Source: Ptiloglossa arizonensis
Lineage: Eukaryota; Arthropoda; Insecta; Hymenoptera; Colletidae
Assembly: GCF_051014685.1 (NCBI RefSeq)
Contig: NW_027478402.1
Span: forward strand, 2,091,399-2,155,398
Direction of reading: 5' to 3'
DNA length: 64,000 nucleotides
In this document: piece after piece, positions 1-13,200 of the stretch
Layout of the letters: every line of letters starts with the position of its first letter
Position numbering within the stretch: position 1 is the stretch's first letter
The notes under the pieces: model-generated
The model's input: only the letters and a program-made list of their open reading frames with translations
Databases searched by the model: none
Told to the model about the DNA's origin: nothing
Made by a program: the position numbers and the translations under genes

Positions 1-3000
1 GAACGGATTGACGAACTCGAGAATTTCCTGTTCCATCTGAAAGCAGACACTCGCCCGATTACAAAGATATGTGTGTTTTCCCCCTAGGCCTTTGTAGTTA
101 TTGGTTTCGAGTATCAGACTTGCGAAAATTTTGATGGTCTCTCAACCATTCCTTAAATTCAAACTCCCATATCTCGCGAACGGATTGACGAACTCGAGAA
201 ATTCCTGTTGCATCTGAAAGTAGAAACTCGCCCGATTACAACGGTATGTGTTTTTTTGCCCTAGGCCATTGTAGTTATTGGTTTCGAGTATCAGACCACC
301 GAAAATTTTGATGGTTTCTCAACCATTCCTTAACTTCAAACTCCCATTTCTCGCGAACGGATTGACCAACTCGAGAAATTCCTGTTGCATCCGAAAGCAG
401 AAACTCGCCCGAATACAATGGGCTGTGTACCATTCCCCTAGGCCATTCCAGTTATTGGTTTCGAGTTCCAGACCAGCGAAAATTTTGATGGTTTCTCGAC
501 CATTCCTTAACTTCAAACTCCCATATCTCGCGAACGGATTGACGAACTCGAGAAATTCCTGTTGCACCTGAAACTAGAAACTCGCCCGATTACAACGGTA
601 TGTGTTTTTTTGCCCTAGGCCATTGTAGTTATTGGTTTCGAGTATCAGACCACCGAAAGTTTTGATGGTTTCTTAACCATTCCTTACCTTCAAACTCCCA
701 TATCTCGCGAACGGATTGACGAACTCGAGAATTTCCTATTGCATCTGAAAGCAGAAACTCGCCCGATTACAAAGATATGTGTGTTTTCCCCCTAGGCCTT
801 TGTAGTTATTGGTTTCGAGTATCAGACTTGCGAAAATTTTGATGGGTTCTCAACCATTCCTTACCTTCAAACTCCCATATCTCGCGAACGGATTGACGAA
901 CTCGAGAAATTCCTATTGCATCCGAAAGCAGAAACTCGCCCGAATACAATGGGGTGTGTACTATTCCCCTAGGCCATTCCAGTTATTGGTTTCGAGTTCC
1001 AGACAAGCGAAAATTTTGATTTTTTCTCGACCATTCCTTAACTTCAAACTCCCATATCTCGCGAACGGATTGACGAACTCGAGAAATTCCTGTTGCATGT
1101 GGAAGTAGAAACTCGCCCGATTACAATGGTGTGTGTACTTTTCCCCTAGGCCATTCCAGCTATTGGTTTCGAGTATCAGACCACCGAAAGTTTTGATGGT
1201 TTCTCAACCATTCCTTAACTTCAAACTCCCATATCTCGCGAACGGATTGACGAACTCGAGAAATTCCTATTGCATCGGAAAGCAGAAACTCGCCCGAATA
1301 CAATGGGCTGTGTACTATTCCCCTAGGCCATTCCAGTTATTGGTTTCGAGCTCCAGACCAGCGAAAATTTTGATGGTTTCTCGACCATTCCTTAACTTCA
1401 AACTCCCATATCTCGCCAACGGATTGACGAACTCGAGAAATCCCTGTGCATGTGGAAGTAGAAACTCGCCCGATTACAATGGTGTGTGTACTTTTCCCCT
1501 AGGCCATTCCAGTTATTGGTTTCGAGTATCAGACTTGCGAAAATTTTGATGGTTTCTCAACCATTCCTTATTTTCAAACTCCCATATCTCGCGAACGGAT
1601 TGACGAACTCGAGAAATTCCTGTTGCATGAGGTAATAGAAACTCGCCCGATTACAACGGTATGTGTGTTTTCCCCCTAGGCCTTTGTAGTTATTGGTTTC
1701 GAGTATCAGACTTGCGAAAATTTTGATGGTCTCTCAACCATTCCTTAACTTCAAACTCCCATATCTCGCGAACGTATTGACGAACTCGAGAATTTCCTAT
1801 TGCATCTGAAAGCAGAAACTCGTCCGATTACATCGGTATGTGTATTTTTGCCCTAGGCCATATTGGTTATTGGTTTCGAGTATCAGACTTGCGAAAATTG
1901 TGATGGTTTCTCAACCATTCCTTAACTTCAAACTCCCATATCTCGCGAACGGATTGACGAACTCGAGAAATTCCTGTTGCAACTGAAAGTAGAAACTCGC
2001 CCGATTACAATGGTGTGTGTACATTTCCCCTAGGCCATTCCAGTTATTGGTTTCGAGTATCAGACCAGCGAAAACTTTGATGGTTTCTCAACCATTCCTT
2101 AACTTCAAACTCCCATACCTCGCGAACGGATTGACGAACTCGAGAAATTCCTATTGCATCTGAAAGCAGAAACTCGCCCGAATACAACGGTGTGTGTACT
2201 ATTCCCCTAGGCCAATCCAGTTATTGGTTTCGAGTATCAGACCAGCGAAAATTTTGATGGTTTCTCAACCATTTCTTAACTTCAAACTCCCATATCTCGC
2301 GAACGGATTGACGAACTCGAGAAATTCCTGTTGCATGAGGAAGTAGAAACTCGCCCGATTTCAACGGTATGTGTATTTTTCCCCTAGGCCATTCCAGTTA
2401 TTGGTTTCGAGTATCAGACCACCGAAAGTTTTGATGGTTTCTCAACCATTCCTTACCTTCAAACTCCCATATCTCGCGAACGGATTGACGAACTCGAGAA
2501 ATTCCTGTTGCATGTGGAAGTAGAAACTCGCCCGATGACAATGCTCTGTGTACTTTTCCCCTAGGCCATTCCAGTTATTGGTTTCGAGTATCAGACTTGC
2601 GAAAATTGTGATCGTTTCTCAACCATTCCTTAACTTCAAACTCCCATATCTCGCGAACGGATTGACGAACTCGAGAAATTCCTGTTGCACCTGAAAGTAG
2701 AAACTCGCCCGATTACAATGGTGTGTGTACATTTCCCCTAGGCCATTCCAGTTATTGATTTCGAGTATCAGACCAGCGAAAACTTTGATGGTTTCTCAAC
2801 CATTCCTTAAATTCAAACTCCCATATCTCGCGAACGGATTGACGAACTCGAGAAATTCCTATTGCATCTGAAAGCAGAAACTCGCCCGAATACAACGGTG
2901 TGTGTACTATTCCCCTAGGCCAATCCAGTTATTGGTTTCGAGTATCAGACCAGCGAAAATTTTGATGGTTTCTCAACCATTTCTTAACTTCAAACTCCCA

Positions 3001-6000
3001 TATCTCGCGAACGGATTGACGAACTCGAGAAATTCCTGTTGCATGAGGAAGTAGAAACTCGCCCGATTTCAACGGTATGTGTATTTTTCCCCTAGGCCAA
3101 TCCAGTTATTGGTTTCGAGTATCAGACCAGCGAAAATTTTGATGGTTTCTCAACCATTCCTTAAATTCAAACTCCCATATCTCGCGAACGGATTGACGAA
3201 CTCGAGAAATTCCTGTTGCATGAGGAAGTAGAAACTCGCCCGATTACAACGGTATATGTATTTTTCCCCTAGGCCTTTGTAGTTATTGGTTTCGAGTATC
3301 AGACTTGCGAAAATTTTGATGGTTTCTCAACCATTCCTTAACTTCAAACTCCCATATCTCGCGAACGGATTGACGAACTCGAGAAATTCCTGTTGCATCT
3401 GAAAGTAGAAACTCTCCCGGTTACAATGGTATGTGTACTTCTCCCCTGGGCCATTCCAGTTATTCGTTTCTAGCATCAGAATTGCGAAAATGTTGATGGT
3501 TTCTCAACAATTCCTTAACTTCAAACTCCCATATCTCGCGAACGGATTGACGAACTCGTGAAATTCCTATTGCATCTGAAAGCAGAAACTCGCCCGAATA
3601 CAATGGTGTGTGTACTATTCCCCTAGGCCAATCCAGTTATTGGTTTCGAGTATCAGACCAGCGAAAATTTTGATGGTTTCTCAACCATTCCTTAACTTCA
3701 AACTCCCATATCTCGCGAACGGATTGACGAACTCGAGAAATTCCTGCTGCATGAGGAAGTAGAAACCCGCCCGATTACAACGGTATGTGTATTTTTCCCC
3801 TAGGCCTTTGTAGTTATTGGTTTCGAGTATCAGACTTGCGAAAATTGTGATGGTTTCTCAACCATTCCTTAACTTCAAACTCCCATATCTCGCGAACGGA
3901 TTGACGAACTCGATAAATTCCTGTTGCACCTGAAAGTAGAAACTCGCCCGATTACAATGGTGTGTGTACATTTCCCCTAGGCCATTCCAGTTATTGGTTT
4001 CGAGTATCAGACCAGCGAAAACTTTGATGGTTTCTCAACCATTCCTTAAATTCAAACTCCCATATCTCGCGAACGGATTGACGAACTCGAGAAATTCCTA
4101 TTGCATCTGAAAGCAGAAACTCGCCCGAATACAATGGTGTGTGTACTATTCCCCTAGGCCAATCCAGTTATTGGTTTCGAGTATCAGACCAGCGAAAATT
4201 TTGATGGTTTCTCAACCATTCCTTAACTTCAAACTCCCATATCTCGCGAACGGATTGACGAACTCGAGAAATTCCTGTTGCATGAGGAAGTAGAAACTCG
4301 CCCGATTACAACGGTATATGTATTTTTCCCCTAGGCCTTTGTAGTTATTGGTTTCGAGTATCAGACTTGCGAAAATTTTGATGGTTTCTCAACCATTCCT
4401 TAACTTCAAACTCCCATATCTCGCGAACCGATTGACGAACTCGAGAAATTCCTATTGCATCTGAAAGTAGAAACTCTCCCGATTACAATGGTATGTGTAC
4501 TTCTCCCCTAGGCCATTCCAGTTATTCGTTTCTAGCATCAGAATTGCGAAAATGTTGATGGTTTCTCAACCATTCCTTAACTTCAAACTCCCATATCTCG
4601 CGAACGGATTGACGAACTCGTGAAATTCCTATTGCATCTGAAAGCAGAAACTCGCCCGAATACAATGGTGTGTGTACTATTCCCCTAGGCCAATCCAGTT
4701 ATTGGTTTCGAGTATCAGACCAGCGAAAATTTTGATGGTTTCTCAACCATTCCTTAACTTCAAACTCCCATATCTCGCGAACGGATTGACGAACTCGAGA
4801 AATTCCTATTGCATCTGAAAGTAGAAACTCTCCCGATTACAATGGTATGTGTACTTCTCCCATAGGCCATTCCAGTTATTCGTTTCTAGCATCAGAATTG
4901 CGAAAATGTTGATGGTTTCTCAACCATTCCTTAACTTCAAACTCCCATATCTCGCGAACGGATTGACGAACTCGTGAAATTCCTATTGCATCTGAAAGCA
5001 GAAACTCGCCCGAATACAATGGTGTGTGTACTATTCCCCTAGGCCAATCCAGTTATTGGTTCCGAGTATCAGACCAGCGAAAATTTTGATGGTTTCTCAA
5101 CCATTCCTTAACTTCAAACTCCCATATCTCGCGAACCGATTGACGAACTCGATAAATTCCTTTTGCACCTGAAAGTAGAAACTCGCCCGATTACAATGGT
5201 GTGTGTACATTTCCCCTAGGCCATTCCAGTTATTGGTTTCGAGTATCAGACCAGCGAAAACTTTGATGGATTCTCAACGATTCCTTAAATTCAAACTCCC
5301 ATATCTCGCGAACGGATTGACGAACTCGAGAAATTCCTATTGCATCTGAAAGCAGAAACTCGCCCGAATACAATGGTGTGTGTACTATTCCCCTAGGCCA
5401 ATCCAGTTATTGGTTTCGAGTATCAGACCAGCGAAAATTTTGATGGTTTCTCAACCATTCCTTAACTTCAAACTCCCATATCTCGCGAACGGATTGACGA
5501 ACTCGAGAATTTCCTATTGCATCTGAAAGCAGAAACTCGCCCGATTACAAAGATATGTGTGTTTTCCCCCTAGGCCTTTGTAGTTGTTGGTTTCGAGTAT
5601 CAGACTTGCGAAAATTTTGATGGTCTCTCAACCATTCCTTAACTTCAAACTCCCATATCTCGCGAACGTATTGACGAACTCGAGAAATTCCTGTTGTATC
5701 TGAAAGTAGAAGCTCGCCCGATTACAATGGTGTGTGTACTTTTCCCCTAGGCCATTCCAGTTATTGGTTTCGAGTATCAGACCACCGAAAGTTTTGATGG
5801 TTTCTCAACCATTCCTTACCTTCAAACTCCCATATCTCGCGAACGGATTGACGAACTCGAGAATTTCCTATTGCATCTGAAAGCAGAAACTCGCCCGATT
5901 ACAAAGATATGTGTGTTTTCCCCCTAGGCCTTTGTAGTTATTGGTTTCGAGTATCAGACTTGCGAAAATTTTGATGGTTTCTCAACCATTCCTTACCTTC

Positions 6001-7100
6001 AAACTCCCATATCTCGCGAACGGATTGACGAACTCGAGAAATTCCTATTGCATCCGAAAGCAGAAACTCGCCCGAATACAATGGGGTGTGTACTATTCCC
6101 CTAGGCCATTCCAGTTATTGGTTTCGAGTTCCAGACCAGCGAAAATTTTAATTTTTTCTCGACCATTCCTTAACTTCAAACTCCCATATCTCGCGAACGG
6201 ATTGACGAACTCGAGAAATTCCTGTTGCATGTGGAAGTAGAAACTCGCCCGATTACAATGGTGTGTGTACTTTTCCCCTAGGCCATTCCAGCTATTGGTT
6301 TCGAGTATCAGACCACCGAAAGTTTTGATGGTTTCTCAACCATTCCTTAACTTCAAACTCCCATATCTCGCGAACGGATTGACGAATACGAGAAATTCCT
6401 GTTGCACCTGAAAGTAGAAACTCGCCCGATTACAATGGTGTGTGTACATTTCCCGTAGGCCATTCCAGTTATTGGTTTCGAGTATCAGAGCAGCGAAAAC
6501 TTTGATGGTTTCTCAACCATTCCTTAACTTGAAACTCCCATATCTCGCGAACCGATTGACGAACTCGAGAAATTCCTGTTGCATGAGGAAGTAGAAACCA
6601 GCCCGATTACAACGGTATGTTTATTTTCTCCCTAGGCCTTTGTAGTTATTGGTTTCGAGTATCAGACAAGCGAAAATTTTGATGGTTTCTCAACCATTCC
6701 TTAACTTCAAACTCCCATATCTCGCGAACGGATTGACGAACTCGAGAAATTCCTGTTGCATCTGAAAGTAGAAACTCGCCCGATTACAATGGTGTGTGCA
6801 CTTTTCCCCTAGGCCATTCCAGTTATTGTTTTCGAGTATCAGACTTGCGAAAATGTTGATGGTTTCTCAACCATTCCTTAGCTTCAAACTCCCATATCTC
6901 GCGAACGGATAGTCGAACACGAGAAATTCCTGTTGCATCTGAAAGTAAAAACTCGGCCGATTACAACGGTGTGTGCACATTTCCCCTAGGCCATTCCAGC
7001 TATTGGTTTCGAGTATCAGACTTGCGAAAATTTTGATGGTTTCTCAACCATTCCTTAACTTCAAACTCCCATATCTCGCGAACGGATTGTCGAACTCGAG
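1..7100 (+). repeat. Satellite block with mixed 2-, 4-, 6- and 7-monomer HORs
   Basis: Marker variants recur at multiples of 177 bp. A monomer junction with GTGTGTACATTTCCCC followed by ACCAGCGAAAACTTTGATGG appears near 2010, 2720, 3960 and 5200, giving spacings of about 708, 1240 and 1240 bp (4, 7 and 7 monomers). A second marker, AAACTCTCCCG with CGTTTCTAGCATCAGAATTG, appears near 3410, 4470 and 4825, giving spacings of about 1062 and 355 bp (6 and 2 monomers). Homogenisation is therefore local and of more than one register. The right boundary is approximate. Confidence 0.75.
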
Positions 7101-10100
7101 AAATTCCTATTGCACCTGAAAGTAGAAGCTCGCCCGATTACAATGGTGTGTGTACTTTTCCCCTAGGCCATTCCAGCTATTGGTTTCGAGTATCAGACCA
7201 CCGAAAGTTTTGATGGTTTCTCAACCATTCTTTACCCTCAAACTCCCATATCTCGCGAATGGATTGACGAACTCGAGAAATTCCTGTTGCATCTGAAAGT
7301 AAAAACTCGGCCGATTACAACGGTGTGTGCACTTCTCCCCTAGGCCATTCCAGTTATTCGTTTCTAGGATCAGAATTGCGAAAATGTTGATGGTTTCTCA
7401 ACCATTCCTTAACTTCAAACTCCCATATCTCGCGAACGGATTGACGAACTCGAGAAATTCGTATTGCATCTGAAAGCAGAAACTCGCCCGAATACAATGG
7501 TGTGTGTACTATTCCCCTAGGCCAATCCAGTTATTGGTTTCGAGTATCAGACCAGCCAAAATTTTGATGGTTTCTCAACCATTCCTTAACTTCAAACTCC
7601 CATATCTCGCGAACGGATTGACGATCTCGAGGAATTCCTGTTGCATGTGGAAGTAGAAACTCGCCCGATTACAATGGTGTGTGAACTTTTCCCCTAGGCC
7701 ATTCCAGTTATTGGTTTCGAGTATCAGACCACCGAAAGTTTTGATGGTTTCTCAACCATTCCTTACCTTCAAACTCCCATATCTCGCGAACGGATTGACG
7801 AACTCGAGAAATTCCTATTGCATCCGAAAGCAGAAACTCGCCCGAATACAATGGGGTGTGTACTATTCCCCTAGGCCAATCCAGTTATTGGTTTCGAGTA
7901 TCAGACCAGCGAAGATTTTGATGGTTTCTCAACCATTCCTTAACTTCAAACTCCCATATCTCGCGAACGGATTGACGAACTCGAGAAATTCCTGTTGCAT
8001 GTGGAAGTAGAAACTCGTCCGATTACAACGGTGTGTGTACTTTTCCCCCAGGGCCATTCCAGTTACTGGTTTCGAGTATCAGACAAGCGAAAATTTTGAT
8101 GGTTTCTCAACCATTCCTTAACTTCAAACTCCCATATCTCCCGAACGGATTGACGAACTCGAGAAATTCCTGTTGCATCTGAAAGTAGAAACTCGCCCGA
8201 TTACAATGGTGTGTGTACTTTTCCCCTAGGCCATTCCAGTTATTGGTTTCGAGTATCAGACCACCGAAAGTTTTGATGGTTTCTCAACCATTCCTTACCT
8301 TCAAACTCCCATATCTCGCGAACGGATTGACGAACTCGAGAAATTCCTATTGCATCCGAAAGCAGAAACTCGCCCGAACACAATGGGGTGTGTACTATTC
8401 CCCTAGGCCAATCCAGTTGTTGGTTTCGAGTATCAGACCAGCGAAGATTTTGATGGTTTCTCAACCATTCCTTAACTTCAAACTCCCATATCTCGCGAAC
8501 GGATTGACGAACTCGAGAAATTCCTGTTGCATGTGGAAGCAGAAACTCGCCCGATTACAACGGTATGTGTATTTTTGCCCTAGGCATTTGTAGTTATTGG
8601 TTTCGAGTATCAAACTTGCGAAAATTTTGATGGTTTCTCAAACATTCCTTAATTTCAAACTCCCATATCTCGCGAACGGATTGACGAACTCGAGAAATTT
8701 TTATTGCATCTGAAAGCAGAAACTCGCCGAACACAAAGGTGTGTGTACTATTCCCCTAGGCCAATCCAGTTATTGGTTTCGAGTATCAGACCACCGAAAG
8801 TTTTGATGGTTTCTCAACCATTCCTTAACTTCAAACTCCCATATCTCGCGAACGGATTGACGAACTCGAGAAATTCCTGTTGCATCTGAAAGTAGAAACT
8901 CGCCCGATTACAATGGTGTGTGCACTTTTCCCCTAGGCCATTCCAGTTATTGTTTTCGAGTATCAGACTTGCGAAAATGTTGATGGTTTCTCAACCATTC
9001 CTTAACTTCAAACTCCCATATCTCGCGAACGGTTAGTCGAACACGAGAAATTCCTGTTGCACCTGAAAGTAGAAGCTCGCCCGATTACAATGGTGTGTGT
9101 ACTTTTCCCCTAGGCCATTCCAGCTATTGGTTTCGAGTATCAGACCACCGAAAGTTTTGATGGTTTCTCAACCATTCCTTACCCTCAAACTCCCATATCT
9201 CGCGAATGGATTGACGAACTCGAGAAATTCCTGTTGCATCTGAAAGTAAAAACTCGGCCGATTACAACGGTGTGTGCACTTCTCCCCTAGGCCATTCCAG
9301 TTATTCGTTTCTAGGATCAGAATTGCGAAAATGTTGATGGTTTCTCAACCATTCCTTAACTTCAAACTCCCATATCTCGCGAACGGATTGACGAACTCGA
9401 GAAATTCGTATTGCATCTGAAAGCAGAAACTCGCCCGAATACAATGGTGTGTGTACTATTCCCCTAGGCCAATCCAGTTATTGGTTTCGAGTATCAGACC
9501 AGCCAAAATTTTGATGGTTTCTCAACCATTCCTTAACTTCAAACTCCCATATCTCGCGAACGGATTGACGATCTCGAGGAATTCCTGTTGCATGTGGAAG
9601 TAGAAACTCGCCCGATTACAATGGTGTGTGAACTTTTCCCCTAGGCCATTCCAGTTATTGGTTTCGAGTATCAGACTTGCGAAAATTTTGATGGTTTCTC
9701 AATCATTCCTTAACTTCAAACTCCCATATCTCGCGAACGGATTGACGAACTCGAGAAATTCCTGTTGCATGTGGAAGTAGAAACTCGTCCGATTACAACG
9801 GTGTGTGTACTTTTCCCCCAGGGCCATTCCAGTTACTGGTTTCGAGTATCAGACAAGCGAAAATTTTGATGGTTTCTCAACCATTCCTTAACTTCAAACT
9901 CCCATATCTCCCGAACGGATTGACGAACTCGAGAAATTCCTGTTGCATCTGAAAGTAGAAACTCGCCCGATTACAATGGTGTGTGTACTTTTCCCCTAGG
10001 CCATTCCAGTTATTGGTTTCGAGTATCAGACCACCGAAAGTTTTGATGGTTTCTCAACCATTCCTTACCTTCAAACTCCCATATCTCGCGAACGGATTGA

Positions 10101-11050
10101 CGAACTCGAGAAATTCCTATTGCATCCGAAAGCAGAAACTCGCCCGAATACAATGGGGTGTGTACTATTCCCCTAGGCCAATCCAGTTATTGGTTTCGAG
10201 TATCAGACCAGCGAAGATTTTGATGGTTTCTCAACCATTCCTTAACTTCAAACTCCCATATCTCGCGAACGGATTGACGAACTCGAGAAATTCCTGTTGC
10301 ATGTGGAAGTAGAAACTCGTCCGATTACAACGGTGTGTGTACTTTTCCCCCAGGGCCATTCCAGTTACTGGTTTCGAGTATCAGACAAGCGAAAATTTTG
10401 ATGGTTTCTCAACCATTCCTTAACTTCAAACTCCCATATCTCCCGAACGGATTGACGAACTCGAGAAATTCCTGTTGCATCTGAAAGTAGAAACTCGCCC
10501 GATTACAATGGTGTGTGTTCTTTTCCCCTAGGCCATTCCAGTTATTGGTTTCGAGTATCAGACCACCGAAAGTTTTGATGGTTTCTCAACCATTCCTTAC
10601 CTTCAAACTCCCATATCTCGCGAACGGATTGACGAACTCGAGAAATTCCTATTGCATCCGAAAGCAGAAACTCGCCCGAACACAATGGGGTGTGTACTAT
10701 TCCCCTACTCCAATCCAGTTATTGGTTTCGAGTATCAGACCAGCGAAGATTTTGATGGTTTCTCAACCATTCCTTAACTTCAAACTCCCATATCTCGCGA
10801 ACGGATTGACGAACTCGAGAAATTCCTGTTGCATGTGGAAGCAGAAACTCGCCCGATTACAACGGTATGTGTATTTTTGCCCTAGGCATTTGTAGTTATT
10901 GGTTTCGAGTATCAGACTTGCGAAAATTTTGATGGTTTCTCAAACATTCCTTAATTTCAAACTCCCATATCTCGCGAACGGATTGACGAACTCGAGAAAT
11001 TTTTATTGCATCTGAAAGCAGAAACTCGCCGAACACAATGGTGTGTGTAC
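7100..11050 (+). repeat. Nested 3/10/11/13-monomer HOR block
   Basis: The sequence from about 7681 to 8740 recurs from about 9983 to 11040 at an offset of 2302 bp (13 monomers). The rare variant CTTTTCCCCCAGGGCC occurs near 8041, 9811 and 10341, giving offsets of 1770 bp (10 monomers) and 530 bp (3 monomers). The variant TGTGTGCACTTCTCCCC near 7323 and 9270 gives an offset of about 1947 bp (11 monomers). The second copy lacks one monomer relative to the first and contains a tandem duplication of a three-monomer piece. Boundaries are approximate. Confidence 0.8.
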
Positions 11051-13200
11051 TATTCCCCTAGGCCAATCCAGTTATTGGTTTCGAGTATCAGACCAGCGAA
11101 AATTTTGATGGTTTCTCAAACATTCCTTAACTTCAAACTCCCATATCTCGCGAACGTATTGATGAACTCGAGAATTTCCTATTGCATCTGAAAGCAGAAA
11201 CCCGTCCGAATACAATGGGGTGTGTACTATTCCCCTAGGCCATTCCAGTTATTGGTTTCGAGTTCCAGACCAGCGAAAATTTTGATGGTTTCTCGACCAT
11301 TCCTTATTTTGAAACTCCCATATCTCGCGAATGGTTTGACGAACTCGAGAAATTCCTGTTGCATGTGGAAGTAGAAACTCGCCCGATTACAACGGTGTGT
11401 GTACTTTTCCCCTAGGCCATTCCAGTTATTGGTTTCGAGTATCAGACAAGCGAAAATTTTGATGGTTTCTCAACCATTCCTTAACTTCAAACTCCCATAT
11501 CTCGCGAACGGATTGACGAACTCGAGAAATTCCTGTTGCATCTGAAAGTAGAAACTCGCCCGATTACAATGGTGTGTGTACTTTTCCCCTAGGCCATTCC
11601 AGTTATTGGTTTCGAGTATCAGACCAGCGAAAACTTTGATGGTTTCTCAACCATTCCTTAACTTCAAACTCCCATATCTCGCGAACGGATTGACTAAATC
11701 GAGAATTTCCTATTGCATCTGAAAGCAGAAACTCGTCCGAATACATTGGGGTGTGTACTATTCCCCTAGGCCATTCCAGTTATTGTTTTCGAGTTCCAGA
11801 CCAGCGAAAATTTTGATGGTTTCTCGACCATTCCTTATCTTGAAACTCCCATATCTCGCGAACGGTTTGACGAACTCGAGAAATTCCTGTTGCATGTGGA
11901 AGTAGAAACTCGCCCGATTACAACGGTGTGTGTACTTTTCCCCTAAGCCATTCCAGTTATTGGTTTCGAGTATCAGACAAGCGAAAATTTTGATGGTTTC
12001 TCAACCCTTTCTTAACTTCAAACTCCCATATCTCGCGAACGGATTGACGAACTCGAGAAACTCCTGTTGCATCTGAAAGTAGAAACTCGCCCGATTACAA
12101 TGGTGTGTGTACTTTTCCCCTAGGCCATTCCAGTTATTGGTTTCGAGTATCAGACTTACGAAAATTTTGATGGTTTCTCAACCATTCCTTAACTTCAAAC
12201 TCCCATATCTCGCGAACGTATTGATGAACTCGAGAATTTCCTATTGCATCTGAAAGCAGAAACTCGCCGAATACAATGGTGTGTGTACTATTCCCCTAGG
12301 CCAATCCAGTTATTGGCTTCGAGTATCAGACCAGCGAAGATTTTGATGGTTTCTCAACCATTCCTTAACTTCAAACTCCCATATCTCGCGAACGGATTGA
12401 CTAAATCGAGAAATTCCTGTTGCATGTAAAAGTAGAATCTCGCCCGATTACAACGGTATGTGTATTTTTCCCCTAGGCATTTGTAGTTATTGGTTTCGAG
12501 TATCAGACTTGTGAAAATTTTGATGGTTTCTCAACCATTCCTTAATTTCAATCTCCCATATCTCGCGAACGGATTGACGAACTCGAGAATTTCCTATTGC
12601 ATCTGAAAGCAGAAACTCGTCCGAATACATTGGGGTGTGTACTATTCCCCTAGGCCATTCCAGTTATTGTTTTCGAGTTCCAGACCAGCGAAAATTTTGA
12701 TGGTTTCTCGACCATTCCTTATCTTGAAACTCCCATATCTCGCGAACGGATTGACGAACTCGAGAAATTCCTGTTGCATCTGAAAGTAGAAACTCGCCCG
12801 ATTACAACGGTGTGTGTACTTTTCCCCTAGGCCATTCCAGTTATTGGTTTCGAGTATCAGACCAGCGAAAACTTTGATGGTTTCTCAACCATTCCTTAAC
12901 TTCAAACTCCCATATCTCGCGAACGGATTGACTAAATCGAGAATTTCCTATTGCATCTGAAAGCAGAAACTCGCCCGATTACAACGGTATGTGTATTTTT
13001 GCCCTAGGCAATTGTAGTTATTGGTTTCGAGTATCATACTTGCGAAAATTTTGATGGTTTCTCAACCATTCCTTAATTTCAAACTCCCATATCTCGCGAA
13101 CGGATTGACGAACTCGAGAAATTCCTATTGCATCTGAAAGCAGAAACTCGCCGAATACAATGGTGTGTGTACTATTCCCCTAGGCCAATCCAGTAATAGG
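11050..13200 (+). repeat. Satellite block with CTAAATCGAG-marked monomers
   Basis: Ordinary 177-bp monomers with recurring local markers. The variant GATTGACTAAATCGAGAA occurs near 11689, 12397 and 12927. The variant CCTTATCTTGAAACTCCC occurs near 11830 and 12715. The stretch around 12770-13040 is the closest match in the window to the sequence flanking the retroelement on both sides, so it serves as the uninterrupted paralogous site. No gene is seen. Confidence 0.75.

Noticed and set aside
1133..1549. 138-codon open frame on the + strand in the satellite, and many similar frames throughout the array
   Set aside because: They are the same repeated 59-residue pattern set by the 177-bp monomer, they occur on both strands, and they are broken at random by variant monomers. 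There is no domain, signal or separate codon usage.
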